Source of the DNA: Bubalus kerabau
Taxonomy: Eukaryota > Chordata > Mammalia > Artiodactyla > Bovidae
Reading direction: 5' to 3'
Assembly (NCBI RefSeq): GCF_029407905.1
Contig: NC_073625.1
Span: 167,110,240 to 167,174,239 of the forward strand
DNA: 64,000 nucleotides
The notes below the pieces were generated by a model. It was not told the origin of the DNA. It did not search any database and saw only the letters and a list, made by a program, of their open reading frames with translations. The translations under genes and the position numbers were made by a program. Below are positions 1 to 10,442 of the stretch, one piece after another (position 1 is the first letter of the stretch; each line of letters opens with the position of its first letter).

Positions 1-1679
1 ATCATTAATGACTTTTTCTTTGTGGTAAGTGTTAGAAAAGAGAATGCATAAGAGGAATTGACATAAATATTGGCTGCTACTAGAAAAATTCCTTTCTGGT
101 GAATGTGATTATTCACACACACAGTACTCCTCCAATGGCTTTGTGGTTTTTTTTAAAAAATTATTTGACCTTCAATGTCTAAAAATTTTTTTTACACTAT
201 GAAGCAGTTGTGAAGTAAATATTTATCTCTAAAATTTATATTTAAAATATCCTATTTAACTCATATATCACAGTATGATATTTCATTATTATACTATGTT
301 ATTAAAGTTTAAAAGAGTATCAGGTATATAACAAATCATGAGACATTTATATTTCAAATTTTGAGGTAAACTGCTTTCAGGAATAGTCAAAAAATGCACT
401 CATTGACTATCTTCCTAAATGTTAACATCCTAACAAAGTTACAAAGGTACTGTTATTATTATGAATATTATATCAGTCTCCCAGAAATTCTGATCTCTAA
501 AGGAAAGTATTATTTTTTGAGGTGCTTACTTTTCCTTCCTAGAAAGTTGAGCTATTTTTATTCTTCTTTCTAGGTTTATTAATTATTGGGCCTAATGTCT
601 GGAGTCACTTCAAATACTATGCTGTTAGTTTTACACCTCCAAAGCCATTGGGAGGCAGCTTCTACTCTCACAAAATTTCAGAACCAGCAGCAATTCCTGC
701 TTAGGTGTTCCAACTTCCTTAAATCTCACCAAACCTTGCAAGGTGGCGCTCTTTCCATGAAAGGTTGATATCTACTCTTATAGATCACAATAACATTTTT
801 TTTTAAGTTAAACACCACCAGCTCTAGTTTCTTGATGTGCTGCAGAAAGTGTAGCAAATCCCCTCCTTACCCAATAAAATTTTGTTGACTAAAAGAGACA
901 AATACAAAGAGCAAGCAACAAAAGGACAAGCCCCCCAAAATTTAAGAGAATTTAACATTTTGACTGTAATGGGTTGAAGGTATACTTTGGAACAGATGTA
1001 TTTTAAGGGGTTCTTATACTCTTGAGGGTTTTTCCCTCTTGCTTTCATTCTCAGAGTCAGTATGGCCTGTGACTTCCTGAATACACACAGTATATTAAAC
1101 ATCCAAGTCTGGGTTCCTCCTGGCCTTCGGTGAGGTCACTTTCTGCTTCCAGCTCTGACCCATCCACACCCTTGCAGCTACAGCCAAGACCCTGATTTGT
1201 GATCTCCGGCTACGCTGTCTGCTTAATGGGGCGATCATGCAAGCTACAACCAGAGACAAAGAAGCTTGCGTTCCTACCAGCGCAGCTAACTTCGAGGGAG
1301 CAGCATAGCTTGCAAATCTATCAAACTAAACTGCAAGAAAGACAATCTGATTTAGAGAAAAGGCGTTCTGCTACAGTCATTAAGCACAAGTAATTTAGAT
1401 TTTTTATATTGTCTCCTCATTTACAAATTTACTGTATCAACGCCAGCCAATGGAACAAATTTCTTAAGTAAATGAGAAATAAATAAAAGAGATAGAAAGA
1501 TAATCAAATTACATAAAATAATTCTCTTCCCTAGATGTATTTTTGAGAGAACTAATAACAGTGGCAAAATTATAGGAATAATAACATATCATAGGAGGTA
1601 ATTAATTTAAATTAGCATCACGTTTGAAGAAATATAAGTAAAACGCTTTATGGACATTTACTTTTGTACAAAGAAGGCA

Positions 1680-2110
1680 GGCCTGGAAATACATGCATCG
1701 ACATCCTGAAAATTAGTTATGGCCATAAATGGTTTAATTGAAGATGGCAATTTAAAATATGATATTGTAAATCTGCAACTTGGTTTCAGCTGGGGGAATT
1801 TAATTTGGGGGACAGCGGAACCCTAGGCTGCAAGTTCATTTGCAAAGCTGCAGATCCAGCCCCTGAGCTTCTGACAATTCGCCTGCATTAATATTGATGT
1901 CGCCTGTGCAATCTATTTCTGTTATTTTTATGGTTGTTATTCTACGTCTGCAAAGGTCATTTAAATTATACTGCGGCCGAAAATTTGTTTCATAAATTTT
2001 GATATAAATACTAATTACACCCTCTCGGAGAGCCAGCAGGGTAGCTTTCATTTATCATGTTTATACGACCTGCAATGACAGAAAGGGAAGACTGGTGAGC
2101 TTTTCCGAGA
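1680..2110. promoter_or_regulatory. Candidate conserved noncoding element downstream of ZIC1
   Basis: Single-copy sequence of balanced composition with retained CpGs and several homeodomain-type cores (TAATTA at 2012-2017, CATTAATATTGATG near 1886), just beyond the proximal ZIC1 3' end. It could be an enhancer or part of a longer ZIC1 3' UTR. Conservation itself cannot be measured here. The AT-rich flank from 1 to 1680 shows no gene or repeat family. Confidence 0.35.
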
Positions 2111-2192
2111 CCCAGTAAGGCTGGTAGAAGAGGCAGCAGGTTGCTGGGAGTGAAGAAGAAATTCCTACTACAATCACTGAGATTTCAGAATC

Positions 2193-2198
2193 TTTAAT
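2193..2198 (-). terminator. ZIC1: Candidate polyadenylation signal ATTAAA of ZIC1
   Basis: TTTAAT on the plus strand gives ATTAAA on the ZIC1 strand, the common variant hexamer. Competing AATAAA signals on the same strand lie at 575-580 and 557-562. Confidence 0.4.
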
Positions 2199-2670
2199 AA
2201 GGTACGAAAGGTTACCAAACAGTTCTGGAAACTAAAGTGTACATACGAGTTCTTCTAGCCATAAATATTGAATAGCTGTAACATGAATAAACCGGCCCTT
2301 TACATGCGGATAAATATGGAAACTAGGAATTATATACATTATGTGGTTGTATCTTTTGCCAAAAGCAACTGGACAGTTATAGTTTATATCTTTTTTTAAT
2401 ATCACTTTACATAAACAAATGGAACAGTTTGACACGCAGATCCAGGCTCGTACTATACGAATTCTTGACAGGACGTGAAACAACATTTTACTGCACTAAG
2501 GTACTTAGACTTTGGGACAAAATGTTTGCACTTTATACAAAAAAAGCACATTAATACCAATAATATTCTGTTAGGTCGACGTGGAGACTGTAATCGTACA
2601 AAGTAATTCACATTTTGGTACACATTTACTAGAACATTCTTGCCATTCAGTACAAACAGTTGGCTTTCGG

Positions 2671-2730
2671 CCTCCCAACCCCCCTTCCCCTCCCCCTCCC
2701 GCTCCCGCCCGGCCCCTCCCCCCTCCCCCA
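2671..2730 (-). repeat. G-rich tract in ZIC1 3' UTR, G-quadruplex candidate
   Basis: On the mRNA-sense strand this is a run of at least six G-tracts of three or more bases separated by one to three bases (GGGGGA, GGGGGG, GGGG, GGGC, GGGA, GGGGGA types). That pattern satisfies the usual G-quadruplex rule. It lies about 460-520 bases after the ZIC1 stop codon. Confidence 0.6.
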
Positions 2731-3190
2731 ATGCAAAGACCACAACGCCACGATCCCACCCGCCCGTTCCAACCGAGATATAACTATATACAGAATCCAA
2801 CAGTACAGTTTTAAGCTAATAATTCTGTATTTACAAGAATGCAAAGCAAAAAAAAAAAAAGGCCGAATCCCAGAGAGCCTGTTCCGATTCCCAAGAGAAA
2901 CCGGCCCTCGGGGTTGGCGGCATTTGGTCAGGCGGCCGCCTTCTCCTTGCCCACCCTCCCACCCGTTGGCTACCAAGCCTTTGCCAAAAAAGAAAAAGAA
3001 AAAAAAAAGTAAAGGTTTGGTGCTTTCTCTCACTCGGTCCTGGTTCTATCGGCAGGTTTAGAAAAAAACAGGATTGGGGGGGTGGGTGGGGATGCTGTTT
3101 TGATGCTCAGGGTTCTTTCAGTTATGTGTTGTATACGCGTGTGTGCTCAGTCTCTTAAATAGGGTTTTGTTCGGTGTTTTGTTTCTGATT

Positions 3191-3388
3191 TTAAACGTAC
3201 CATTCGTTAAAATTGGAAGAGAGCGCGCTGTGGCCGGCTGTGTGGTGGACCGCGGAGGATGAGGGCGACAGGGAGCTGGTGGTCGGGTTGTCTGTGGAGG
3301 GAGACACGATGGTGGGCGGCGTGGAGGACTCGTAGCCCGAGCTGGCGGCAGGCGAAGGTTGCGAGCCCTGCGAGGAGGATTCATGGAC
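3191..3388 (-). CDS. ZIC1: ZIC1 coding exon 3: serine-rich C-terminus
   Basis: Encodes residues 383-447 and the TAA stop at 3191-3193. The acceptor is a GCAG at 3389-3392 on the minus strand, and the first codon is GTC of VHESSSQGSQP. The tail is rich in Ser, Thr and Pro, with SGYESSTPPTIVSPSTD in the middle, and ends in NFNEWYV, the conserved C-terminal signature of ZIC1, ZIC2 and ZIC3. The 982, 164 and 198 bp exons give exactly 448 codons including stop. No frameshift or missing residue is seen. Confidence 0.97.
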   Translation of the reverse strand, partial: VHESSSQGSQPSPAASSGYESSTPPTIVSPSTDNPTTSSLSPSSSAVHHTAGHSALSSNFNEWYV

Positions 3389-3736
3389 CTGCGGGAATAA
3401 AGTCGCGTTTTTACGGAGATAAAGAGCCGCCACGGAGGCCGCTTAGGGAGCATGAAGGCTGAGCGCTGCCTGCCGTCCCCCAACCCCCTACTCCGGAGCC
3501 CTGGATCCCCTTGAACTCCAGGGAGGCCCGACCCGTGGGACTTCGGCTTGGTTGCCGCGCCTCGGCGCTGCAGAGACCCGGCTCCGGGAAAGGACAGTGC
3601 CCCCCACTACCCCCGACTCACAAAAGAAAATAGATCTGGGAAGCAGGAGGCTGGATGTGAGGCCAGAGCCCGAGATGGTGTCCCCCCCTCCACACACGCT
3701 CCCCAGCAGCCGCTGAAATTTGCTGGCTCAGGGTTA

Positions 3737-4393
<657 letters not shown>

Positions 4394-4493
4394 TCAAGCT
4401 CAAAACCCGGGTCGTTAATGAAATCATATATCTGCGTTGGAATTATAAACATCTGAACTATTTTAACTCAATCCAATTAGATCCAGATTTTAC

Positions 4494-4540
4494 TATATTA
4501 TTATTATTATTATTATTGGTGGTGGTGGTGGTGGTGGTAG
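4494..4540. repeat. Compound microsatellite (ATT)n(GGT)n in ZIC1 intron 1
   Basis: About eight ATT/TTA units run directly into seven GGT units. It lies in the 1445-bp intron between ZIC1 exons 1 and 2. The rest of that intron shows no repeat family; 4680-4760 is pyrimidine-rich and 5180-5290 is C/T-rich. Confidence 0.85.
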
Positions 4541-5708
4541 TTTTTTAGATCCCAGAGTAGCAGCAGGTCTGGCTGCAGGTTTTTAGGCCCGGGGCTATAC
4601 AGACAACTCCGGGAAGCTTCTACCTAGCTCTCAGTTTCTAATTTTCATTTTCCGGGCTGATTCTCCTACTGTTTGGCTCTTCTCTCCTCCCCCTACCCCC
4701 TCCTCAACGCTCCGCACCCTCCTCGTCGCCGTCGCCGCCCCCACCCCACCCCACCTCCTATACACACATTTTATAGGATAATCTGGGCTGAGAGCTCAGC
4801 ACTGCAAGTTCCTCTCTGACTCAGGCGTTAAACGCCAAGTTCCAAACGCGATTCTCAGAAATCACCCGGGCCCACCAGAACCATGAAGCAGCATTCCCGG
4901 CTTTGTTGGCCCAAGAAGCCCAGAAGGGCCTGCCCGACCCAGATTGCAGCCCTAAACTCGCCGCGAACTTTTCTTTTAACGGCTCCCGACTGGTCTCTTA
5001 ATTTTTAAAGGCCAACTCAAGGTATTCGGTGTTTTGAAAACGTCCTCATAGAATCTAATTGACAAAAAGGAATTCTCCGCCTTCTGCCGATTCTCCCGAC
5101 TCCTCGAATCTACTTACAAACAAGTCATTATTAAATTCGGGGCTCTTTAAATATGCATAAACCTCCAAAAGCCTCCACAGGCCCGACTGACTTGCTTTCA
5201 CCACCGCCACCCCCTCTTTTCTGTCTCTGTTTTTGTTTCTATGCCCTTTCATCCGATCCCCTCCAGTTTCCTCAATTCCTCCCTTTGGCAAAGTCCTCAC
5301 TAAGGTGCGTAGAGAGGGGAAGTTGGCTGGAAGCAAACGATTAGATTTGCCTGCAGCTGAAGCTGTTGGCGCCTCCGCCTCCACCGCCGCCGGGAGCCAG
5401 CCACCTCTCCCGGCTTCTCGCGCACCAAGGGCTCCCCAAAGCCGGTTTGTCTCTGAGCTCTCCCGGCCTTTTTTAGTTCTTATTTAAAAATCTATATGCC
5501 CAGATCCTTCTCCTCCAACCTTCTCTATACTTTATTAGACTTTCAAGCCTCAAACTAAAACCCAGAGCACACTTTCGCTGTCTGCTGAAATCTGACTTCC
5601 AGACCCAACCGAGGCCGGGTTTGTGCACCCCCGCCGCTGACTTTTGAATTGTGGGTCCCAGGGTCGGGATAGGGAACCGAGGGCTGTCTAGGACAGCCGT
5701 TTCCGTAC

Positions 5709-6690
5709 CTGTGTGCGTCCTTTTGTGGATCTTTAAGTTCTCAGAACGGGCGAAGACCTTGCCGCAGCCAGGGAAGGGGCAGGGGAAGGGCTTCTCTCCC
5801 GTGTGCACGCGGATGTGGTTGACCAGTTTGTATTTGGCTTTGAAGGGCTTGCCCTCGCGCGGACACTCCTCCCAGAAGCAGATGTGGTTACTCTGCTCCG
5901 GTCCGCCGACGTGCTCCACAGTGACGTGCGTGACCAGCTCGTGCATGGTGCTGAAAGTTTTGTTGCACGACTTTTTGGGGTTGGCCAGCTGCTCAGGCTC
6001 GATCCACTTGCAGATGAGCTCCTGTTTGATGGGCTGGCGCATGTAGCGGAAGAAGGCGCCAGCGCCGTGGTGAGCGGCCATGTTCACGTTCATGGGCCCG
6101 TAGCCGTGCAGCTGCGGCGCGGCATAGTGCTCTGAACGCGGACTGGTCACCTGGCCGTACTGCTCGGGCCGCGGGTACATGTCCCCCGAGAAGCCAAGCC
6201 TCATCTGCCCGTTGACCACATTGGGCGATGCATGGCCCGCCGCCTGCTCGTGAAGGCCGGGGAAGAGGAGGTGGCCCGCGGCGTCCGTGTGGCCGTGTGG
6301 GCCCCCGAAGCTCCCGGCCGAAGCCGCGAACAGACTGTGTTGCGCGCTGGCTGCAGCCGCCGCGTCGCCAAAGCCCCGGTTGCGGAACAGAAAGTCCCGC
6401 GTGGAGTTGAAGGCTGCGCTCGAATAGGAGCCGACGTGGCCCGGGTGGTGGTGATGTCCCAGGGCCGCCGCAGCCGCGTAGCCGGGAGCCTGGGATGTGA
6501 AGGCTGTCTGGCCCGCGGAGGCCAGCTCGTGCGAGCTGGGGTTGAGCTTGAAGGCACCCATGCCGTCGGCGAACGGGTTGATGCCCAGGCCCACGTCTCT
6601 CTCGGCCACGTCGCCCGCCGAGTGGTGGCGGGACGCGCCAAAAGTGGTCACGCCGATCGCGGGGTACTGGGGGCCGGCGTCCAGGAGCAT
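5709..6690 (-). CDS. ZIC1: ZIC1 coding exon 1: N-terminal region and zinc fingers 1-3
   Basis: Encodes residues 1-327 and the first base of codon 328. The start is the ATG at 6688-6690 (MLLDAGPQYP), the family start. Open frame continues upstream but has no ATG there. The N-terminal region carries alanine runs (about 72-76 and 110-114), a four-histidine run (79-82), the ZOC-type motif around DFLFRNRGFGD (99-109) and FRYMRQPIKQE before the fingers. Finger 1 is the atypical ZIC finger with widely spaced cysteines (C227, C242) and H255/H260. Finger 2 starts at C271 and contains the invariant KAKYKLVNHIRVHTGEK block. Finger 3 covers about 304-326 (CPFPGCGKVFARSENLKIHKRTH). The exon ends in the HTG linker at a GTACGG donor, phase 1. 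Fingers 2-5 bind GC-rich DNA as in GLI proteins. Nothing is truncated. Confidence 0.98.
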
Positions 6691-6754
6691 CGTGGCTGCT
6701 CGGGGCGAGCCCCGGCCTCCCCCGCCCCCCCCACCCTCGCCCGCCGAGGAGGGA

Positions 6755-6842
6755 AAATTAGGAGGAGGAGGAGGTGGTGGAGGAGGAGGAGGAACGGGAG
6801 GCGGAGGAAGAGGAGGAAGAAGAAGAGGAGGGAGGAGGAGTC
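6755..6842. repeat. GGA/GAA-rich trinucleotide tract in ZIC1 5' UTR
   Basis: Almost pure purine (GGA, GGT, GAA units) on the plus strand and therefore a CU-rich tract in the ZIC1 5' UTR, beginning about 65 bases upstream of the start codon. Such tracts vary in length and can bind polypyrimidine-tract proteins; that role is an inference. Confidence 0.7.
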
Positions 6843-7500
6843 GACCCACCTCGCGAAGTCCTAGCCCGCAGGCAGCGGCGCAGCGCGCCGGGGCGCCCGC
6901 CTGGCCAAGCGCAGGGAAGCCGGACGGCTGCGGGCCGCGAGCAAAGCGGGCTCCGGCGCCCGCAGAGCGGACCCCGCCGGCCCGGCTCTCACTTTCTCGT
7001 CGCTCAGTTTCTGCCGAGAGGACCCCGCGTCAAGGCTGCCCGGGGAAAGGCATGGAGCATCTCAGCCCCCCAAAAAAACTTCCTCCCGGATTTGTAGCAT
7101 AGAGGAATGTGAGCGCTGGAGCCGCGACTGCTCGTTCTCTCTCCGCCTCGCTCCGTACGCCCCTCCTCACTTCTCCACTAGCCCCTCGCCCTTTCTTTTC
7201 TCTCTCTCTCTCTCTCCTTTCTCTCAGGCTCGCCTCCTTGCTCCTTCACTCTCCTTTTTCCCCCTCTGCTTTTTGCAAAAAAAAAAGGGGGGAGGGGGAG
7301 AAAAAAGAAAGAAAGAAAAAGCCAAAGAAAAGGCGCAAATCATGCACAATATTGTCTTTTGCGGTTTATCTTCCTGGGGAGAAACTTTCACCTCCTCAGC
7401 CGGGCGGTGAGCGCGAGACTGATAGCAGCAATCATTCCTGCAGATAAATGAATTGAAAGGACGACACCGTCCCCCCCTTGATGAATGGGAGCAGGGGGAG

Positions 7501-7620
7501 GCGTCACGTGCTGCTGACGCGGGCGCCCATTGGTGTGCCGGCACTCCCCCCGCCCGCAGCCGCCGCGCCAACGGAGGGCGCGCCGAGGCGCCGCGCGCCG
7601 TTCATTGGCCCGCCCGCCTC
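7501..7620 (-). promoter_or_regulatory. ZIC1: ZIC1 proximal promoter: two CCAAT boxes, E-box and CRE half-sites
   Basis: ATTGG on the plus strand at 7529-7533 and 7614-7618 gives two CCAAT boxes in ZIC1 orientation. A perfect CACGTG E-box lies at 7505-7510, flanked by TGACGC-type half-sites in opposite orientation (7501-7506 and 7515-7520). No TATA box is evident. CCAAT spacing suggests transcription starting around 7430-7460, giving a 5' UTR of about 750 bases. The elements are seen; the start site is inferred. Confidence 0.55.
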
Positions 7621-7639
7621 ATCAATCCCAGGTATTGTA

Positions 7640-10180
7640 AAGCGCTTGACATCCCCTTTTGACAAACAGGGCTGCCAGGAGTAGCAACTTTTTTTTTTTT
7701 TTAAGCCAAAATTTTCTCTCTTCTTATGGAAAAAAATTTTTGCCACGATTTCTTTTCCTTTTCGCAGTCATATACATTCTCTCTCTCTCTCTTTTTATTC
7801 GTACCCCACTCCCTCTCCACCTCTCTCTCTTTCTCTATCTTGTCCTTCTGCAAACCTGCTCTTAGCTGAGCGATTAGCGACTTCGGGCGTCTCCGAGAAC
7901 AGGAGGCGGGGATGGGGCTGGTAAACACAGCTAAGGCACTTCCAGAATGTCCCGATTCAGCAACTTTCTTTTCTTTCTTTTCCCCTGTCCCCGCCTTGAA
8001 GGGAAGCAAAGGAGGCTTTTGTTATTTGGTCCTTTTGAAGTTTGCTTCCCTCTTGCTTCGTCCCCCTCCTGCTTATAATTTAAGATCGCGGGAGCACACA
8101 GACACTCCACTCTCTCTTCACAAGAAATGTTATTTCTCAGGATGAGCGGTTGCCTCGATTTTTCTCACTGTTATTAAATCAATCAGGCTTTTTGTGCCCT
8201 ACCCATCCCCCCCCCCCCCCCAGAAAAACAAAAAGCACAGGTGGATCAGAGCTCTAACTTTCCTGGTTGAAGTTTGATTTGTTTTTGTTTTTTTAAAGCA
8301 AATTAAAAACATTGCCGATTTTTCTTTTTTCCTTTCCTGTGTTATTCTTTTCTTTTCTCCCTTTTCCCTAGTCTCCCTTGTCTGCCCCTCCCGCTAACCC
8401 CTCCCTATGCACTCGTGTTCCCAACCCGGGCCCCTTTCATTCAGGTAAAACTGTAAATTTCCCAACGCGCCATTGTTCTTCAGGATTGCCCAGAGCTCCC
8501 TAGAAATCCCCGAATACTTTTTTGGTATTTAAATCTCTGATAGATAGGACCAATGTAAATTTTGTGACATTCAAACCTTTTCTAGTTCACAAATCAGTCA
8601 CCCTTGTCACAGTTATTGAAATTCCGCAACTCGCCACACCAGGACGGTGGAAAAAGCGGGCGCGGTCTTTGTTGCCGACCAGGCTTTTGATCGCCAGAGA
8701 AAATTTACTTACCTTCAGATGAGTGAGCAGAAAAAGAAATAACACTCCCTTTGATTTAGTTAGGAAAATGCAGACATTTGGATTCAGTGCAAACATACAA
8801 CACTCGCTTGTTTTCGCGATGCAGCCCTCGATTAACCTGTCTTTGCCCAGCGCAAAGTCTATTCAACAACTGCGCGTAGTTGCTTTTTGTCCCGTCCACA
8901 AAGAGCCATTGACTATATATTAAAATGATTGTTGAAAGGTAGAGGAGTATGGCACTTAAAAGCAGGGGAAAAAATCCCTGTGACTCAATCAATTAAGGCG
9001 AGCAACATTTATGCATTTCAAAAAATGCATGCAGTTACGGGGGGTTGGGGGATGAAGGTTGCATTTCTCCGCAGCTCTGTTTAAAACCCAGCAGCCCGGG
9101 CCGAGGGTTTAGCAGAAGCGTCTGCATATTCATTAGGTCTAATTATTTTCTAGTAAGGAAAACACAAAAAGCCAAGAGTCGGAATCCTTCAATTTGCCCT
9201 TTGTTTCTAACTTCATTTGGCTTCTTTGCAGCTGAATCAGAGCCCTAAACTCTTTTCTCAGACAAAGAGACCTCAACTCATCCTTTCACAGGCAGCCCGG
9301 TTAGGAAACTCACCAGTGCCTGGGCGACAGGAAAATGAAAATGATTATTTTTGCCCAGCCGCCTGCTCAGGCTGCACTGGCTGCAGGAAGGCAGGGTCAG
9401 AGTCGGCCTCTCCTCCTTTCTGGTTTTCTGGTCTTTTCACCAACTAGACTCCTGCTTGGGGTTGGTGAGCTGAGCTGCTCTTTTCCTGGGTTCTCCCTCC
9501 TCAAAACTGGACTTCTTTTAGTTGGGATGATTTCCTGGTGTCTGAGGGAACCTGGCTGAGCATTTGAGCTTGTTGTGCTGGGAAACAGAAATTTGAGAAA
9601 GAAAGAAAAAAAAAATCAAATGTTCAGTCCCCAGCAACAAGTCTGAGTGCAGCAGCCCCCGAATTCCCTGCCAACTTTGAGCAGAACTGGGATGGGGAAT
9701 GGAGGCAAGGGGATTGAGGGTTTGTTTGTTTTAACTGCCATACACTTTGTTCAAAAAAGATATAGTGGAGCCACTCTGAGTCTTTCCTGTTTCCTGTAAG
9801 GGGAATTTGGATCCTGCCTCACGGTAGTCATAAAAATCTTATCTGCAAGGTGAAGTTTTCTCTAGAGGCTGTACTGCTTTCACCAGGGAGAACAAATATT
9901 GAACCCACCTCGCCTGCCTTTCAAAAAAAAAAGAAAAAACAAGGGAGGGGAACTGAGGAGAGAAGGGTAGCGGTTGGGAGGGGGGAAGAGGGAAAATAAT
10001 TCTTCAAAAAAGAAAAATCAGTCCTCTTCTTTCCAGTCCGTGGAATATCCAAGGGGGACGTTGACAAGAGGGTATTTTTAGGAAACGCGTCCAAATATAC
10101 AGAGTAAGAGTGAATGTGAGAGAAAAAAAAAAAGTTGTGGGTTGTAGAAGTTATCAAGTGGGATTTGCGGCGCTCTCTGC
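7640..10180. other. ZIC1-ZIC4 divergent intergenic region, part 1
   Basis: Noncoding. It holds C/T-rich and T-rich stretches at 7690-7860 and 7960-8060, a C run near 8206-8221 and a purine-rich stretch at 9920-10000. A perfect inverted repeat lies at 9011-9030 (ATGCATTT, four-base loop, AAATGCAT). No lineage-specific transposon is recognised. Its position between two divergent co-expressed genes makes shared regulatory function likely, but no single element can be assigned. Confidence 0.5.
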
Positions 10181-10436
10181 AGGAAACGCAAGCGGCTCCA
10201 GTTCAAAGCCACATGCACCAACGTGACATATAAGCCATTAAAATATCATCCTGACGGCTCATTTCTGCTTCATCATACATTCCCTAACTGCTCCCCGAAA
10301 GCTGGAAAAGGAGAAATGAAAGATGACCGCCTCGCTGGAACCACAAAAGAGAGGCTTGGAGTGTTCTGTGGTCCCCCCTCAGCCACCCCAAAGTGATGTG
10401 CAGAAATGAGGCGATCTCGGCAACAGGTGGAGCAGG
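10180..10436 (+). other. ZIC4: Candidate ZIC4 5' noncoding exon
   Basis: A strong donor, CAGG followed by GTAAGT (10437-10442), ends a stretch with no long open frame in the ZIC4 direction. It lies about 2.7-3 kb from the inferred ZIC1 start, which fits the head-to-head spacing I recall for the human pair. The next acceptor in line is at 14123-14124. The exon start is a guess and other first exons, including one in the 18.9-20.1 kb CpG-rich region, are possible. Confidence 0.3.
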
Positions 10437-10442
10437 GTAAGT

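Larger units (their letters stand above)
2175..3190 (-). other. ZIC1: ZIC1 3' UTR (proximal part, inferred)
   Basis: Noncoding sequence directly after the ZIC1 stop. It contains A-rich and U-rich tracts and, at 2671-2730, a C-rich run on the plus strand that is G-rich in the mRNA. A possible end is marked by ATTAAA (TTTAAT on the plus strand at 2193-2198), followed about 15-20 bases later by a CA-type cleavage context. The UTR may instead continue towards the AATAAA motifs at 575-580 and 557-562, taking in the conserved-looking stretch at 1680-2110. RNA evidence would be needed to choose. Confidence 0.55.
5740..7640. promoter_or_regulatory. CpG island over ZIC1 exon 1, 5' UTR and promoter
   Basis: Dense CpG and high GC run from within coding exon 1 through the 5' UTR to the promoter-proximal zone. 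This is expected for a Polycomb-regulated developmental gene. The boundary near 7640 is sharp: sequence beyond it becomes T-rich and C/T-rich. Limits were set by eye. Confidence 0.8.

Noticed and set aside
1199..1393. 64-codon plus-strand frame with a plausible soluble composition
   Set aside because: No recognised family, splice context or promoter; length is within chance.
2647..3061. Overlapping open frames on both strands
   Set aside because: Products of C-rich and A-rich tracts in the ZIC1 3' UTR.
6691..6849. N-terminal extension of ZIC1 rich in Leu and Pro
   Set aside because: The upstream frame is open but has no ATG (only GTG at 6849). The family start is the ATG at 6690, giving the standard 447 aa.
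6232..6864. Long plus-strand open frame across ZIC1 exon 1
   Set aside because: Antisense shadow of a GC-rich coding exon; Arg/Gly/Ala-rich with no domain.
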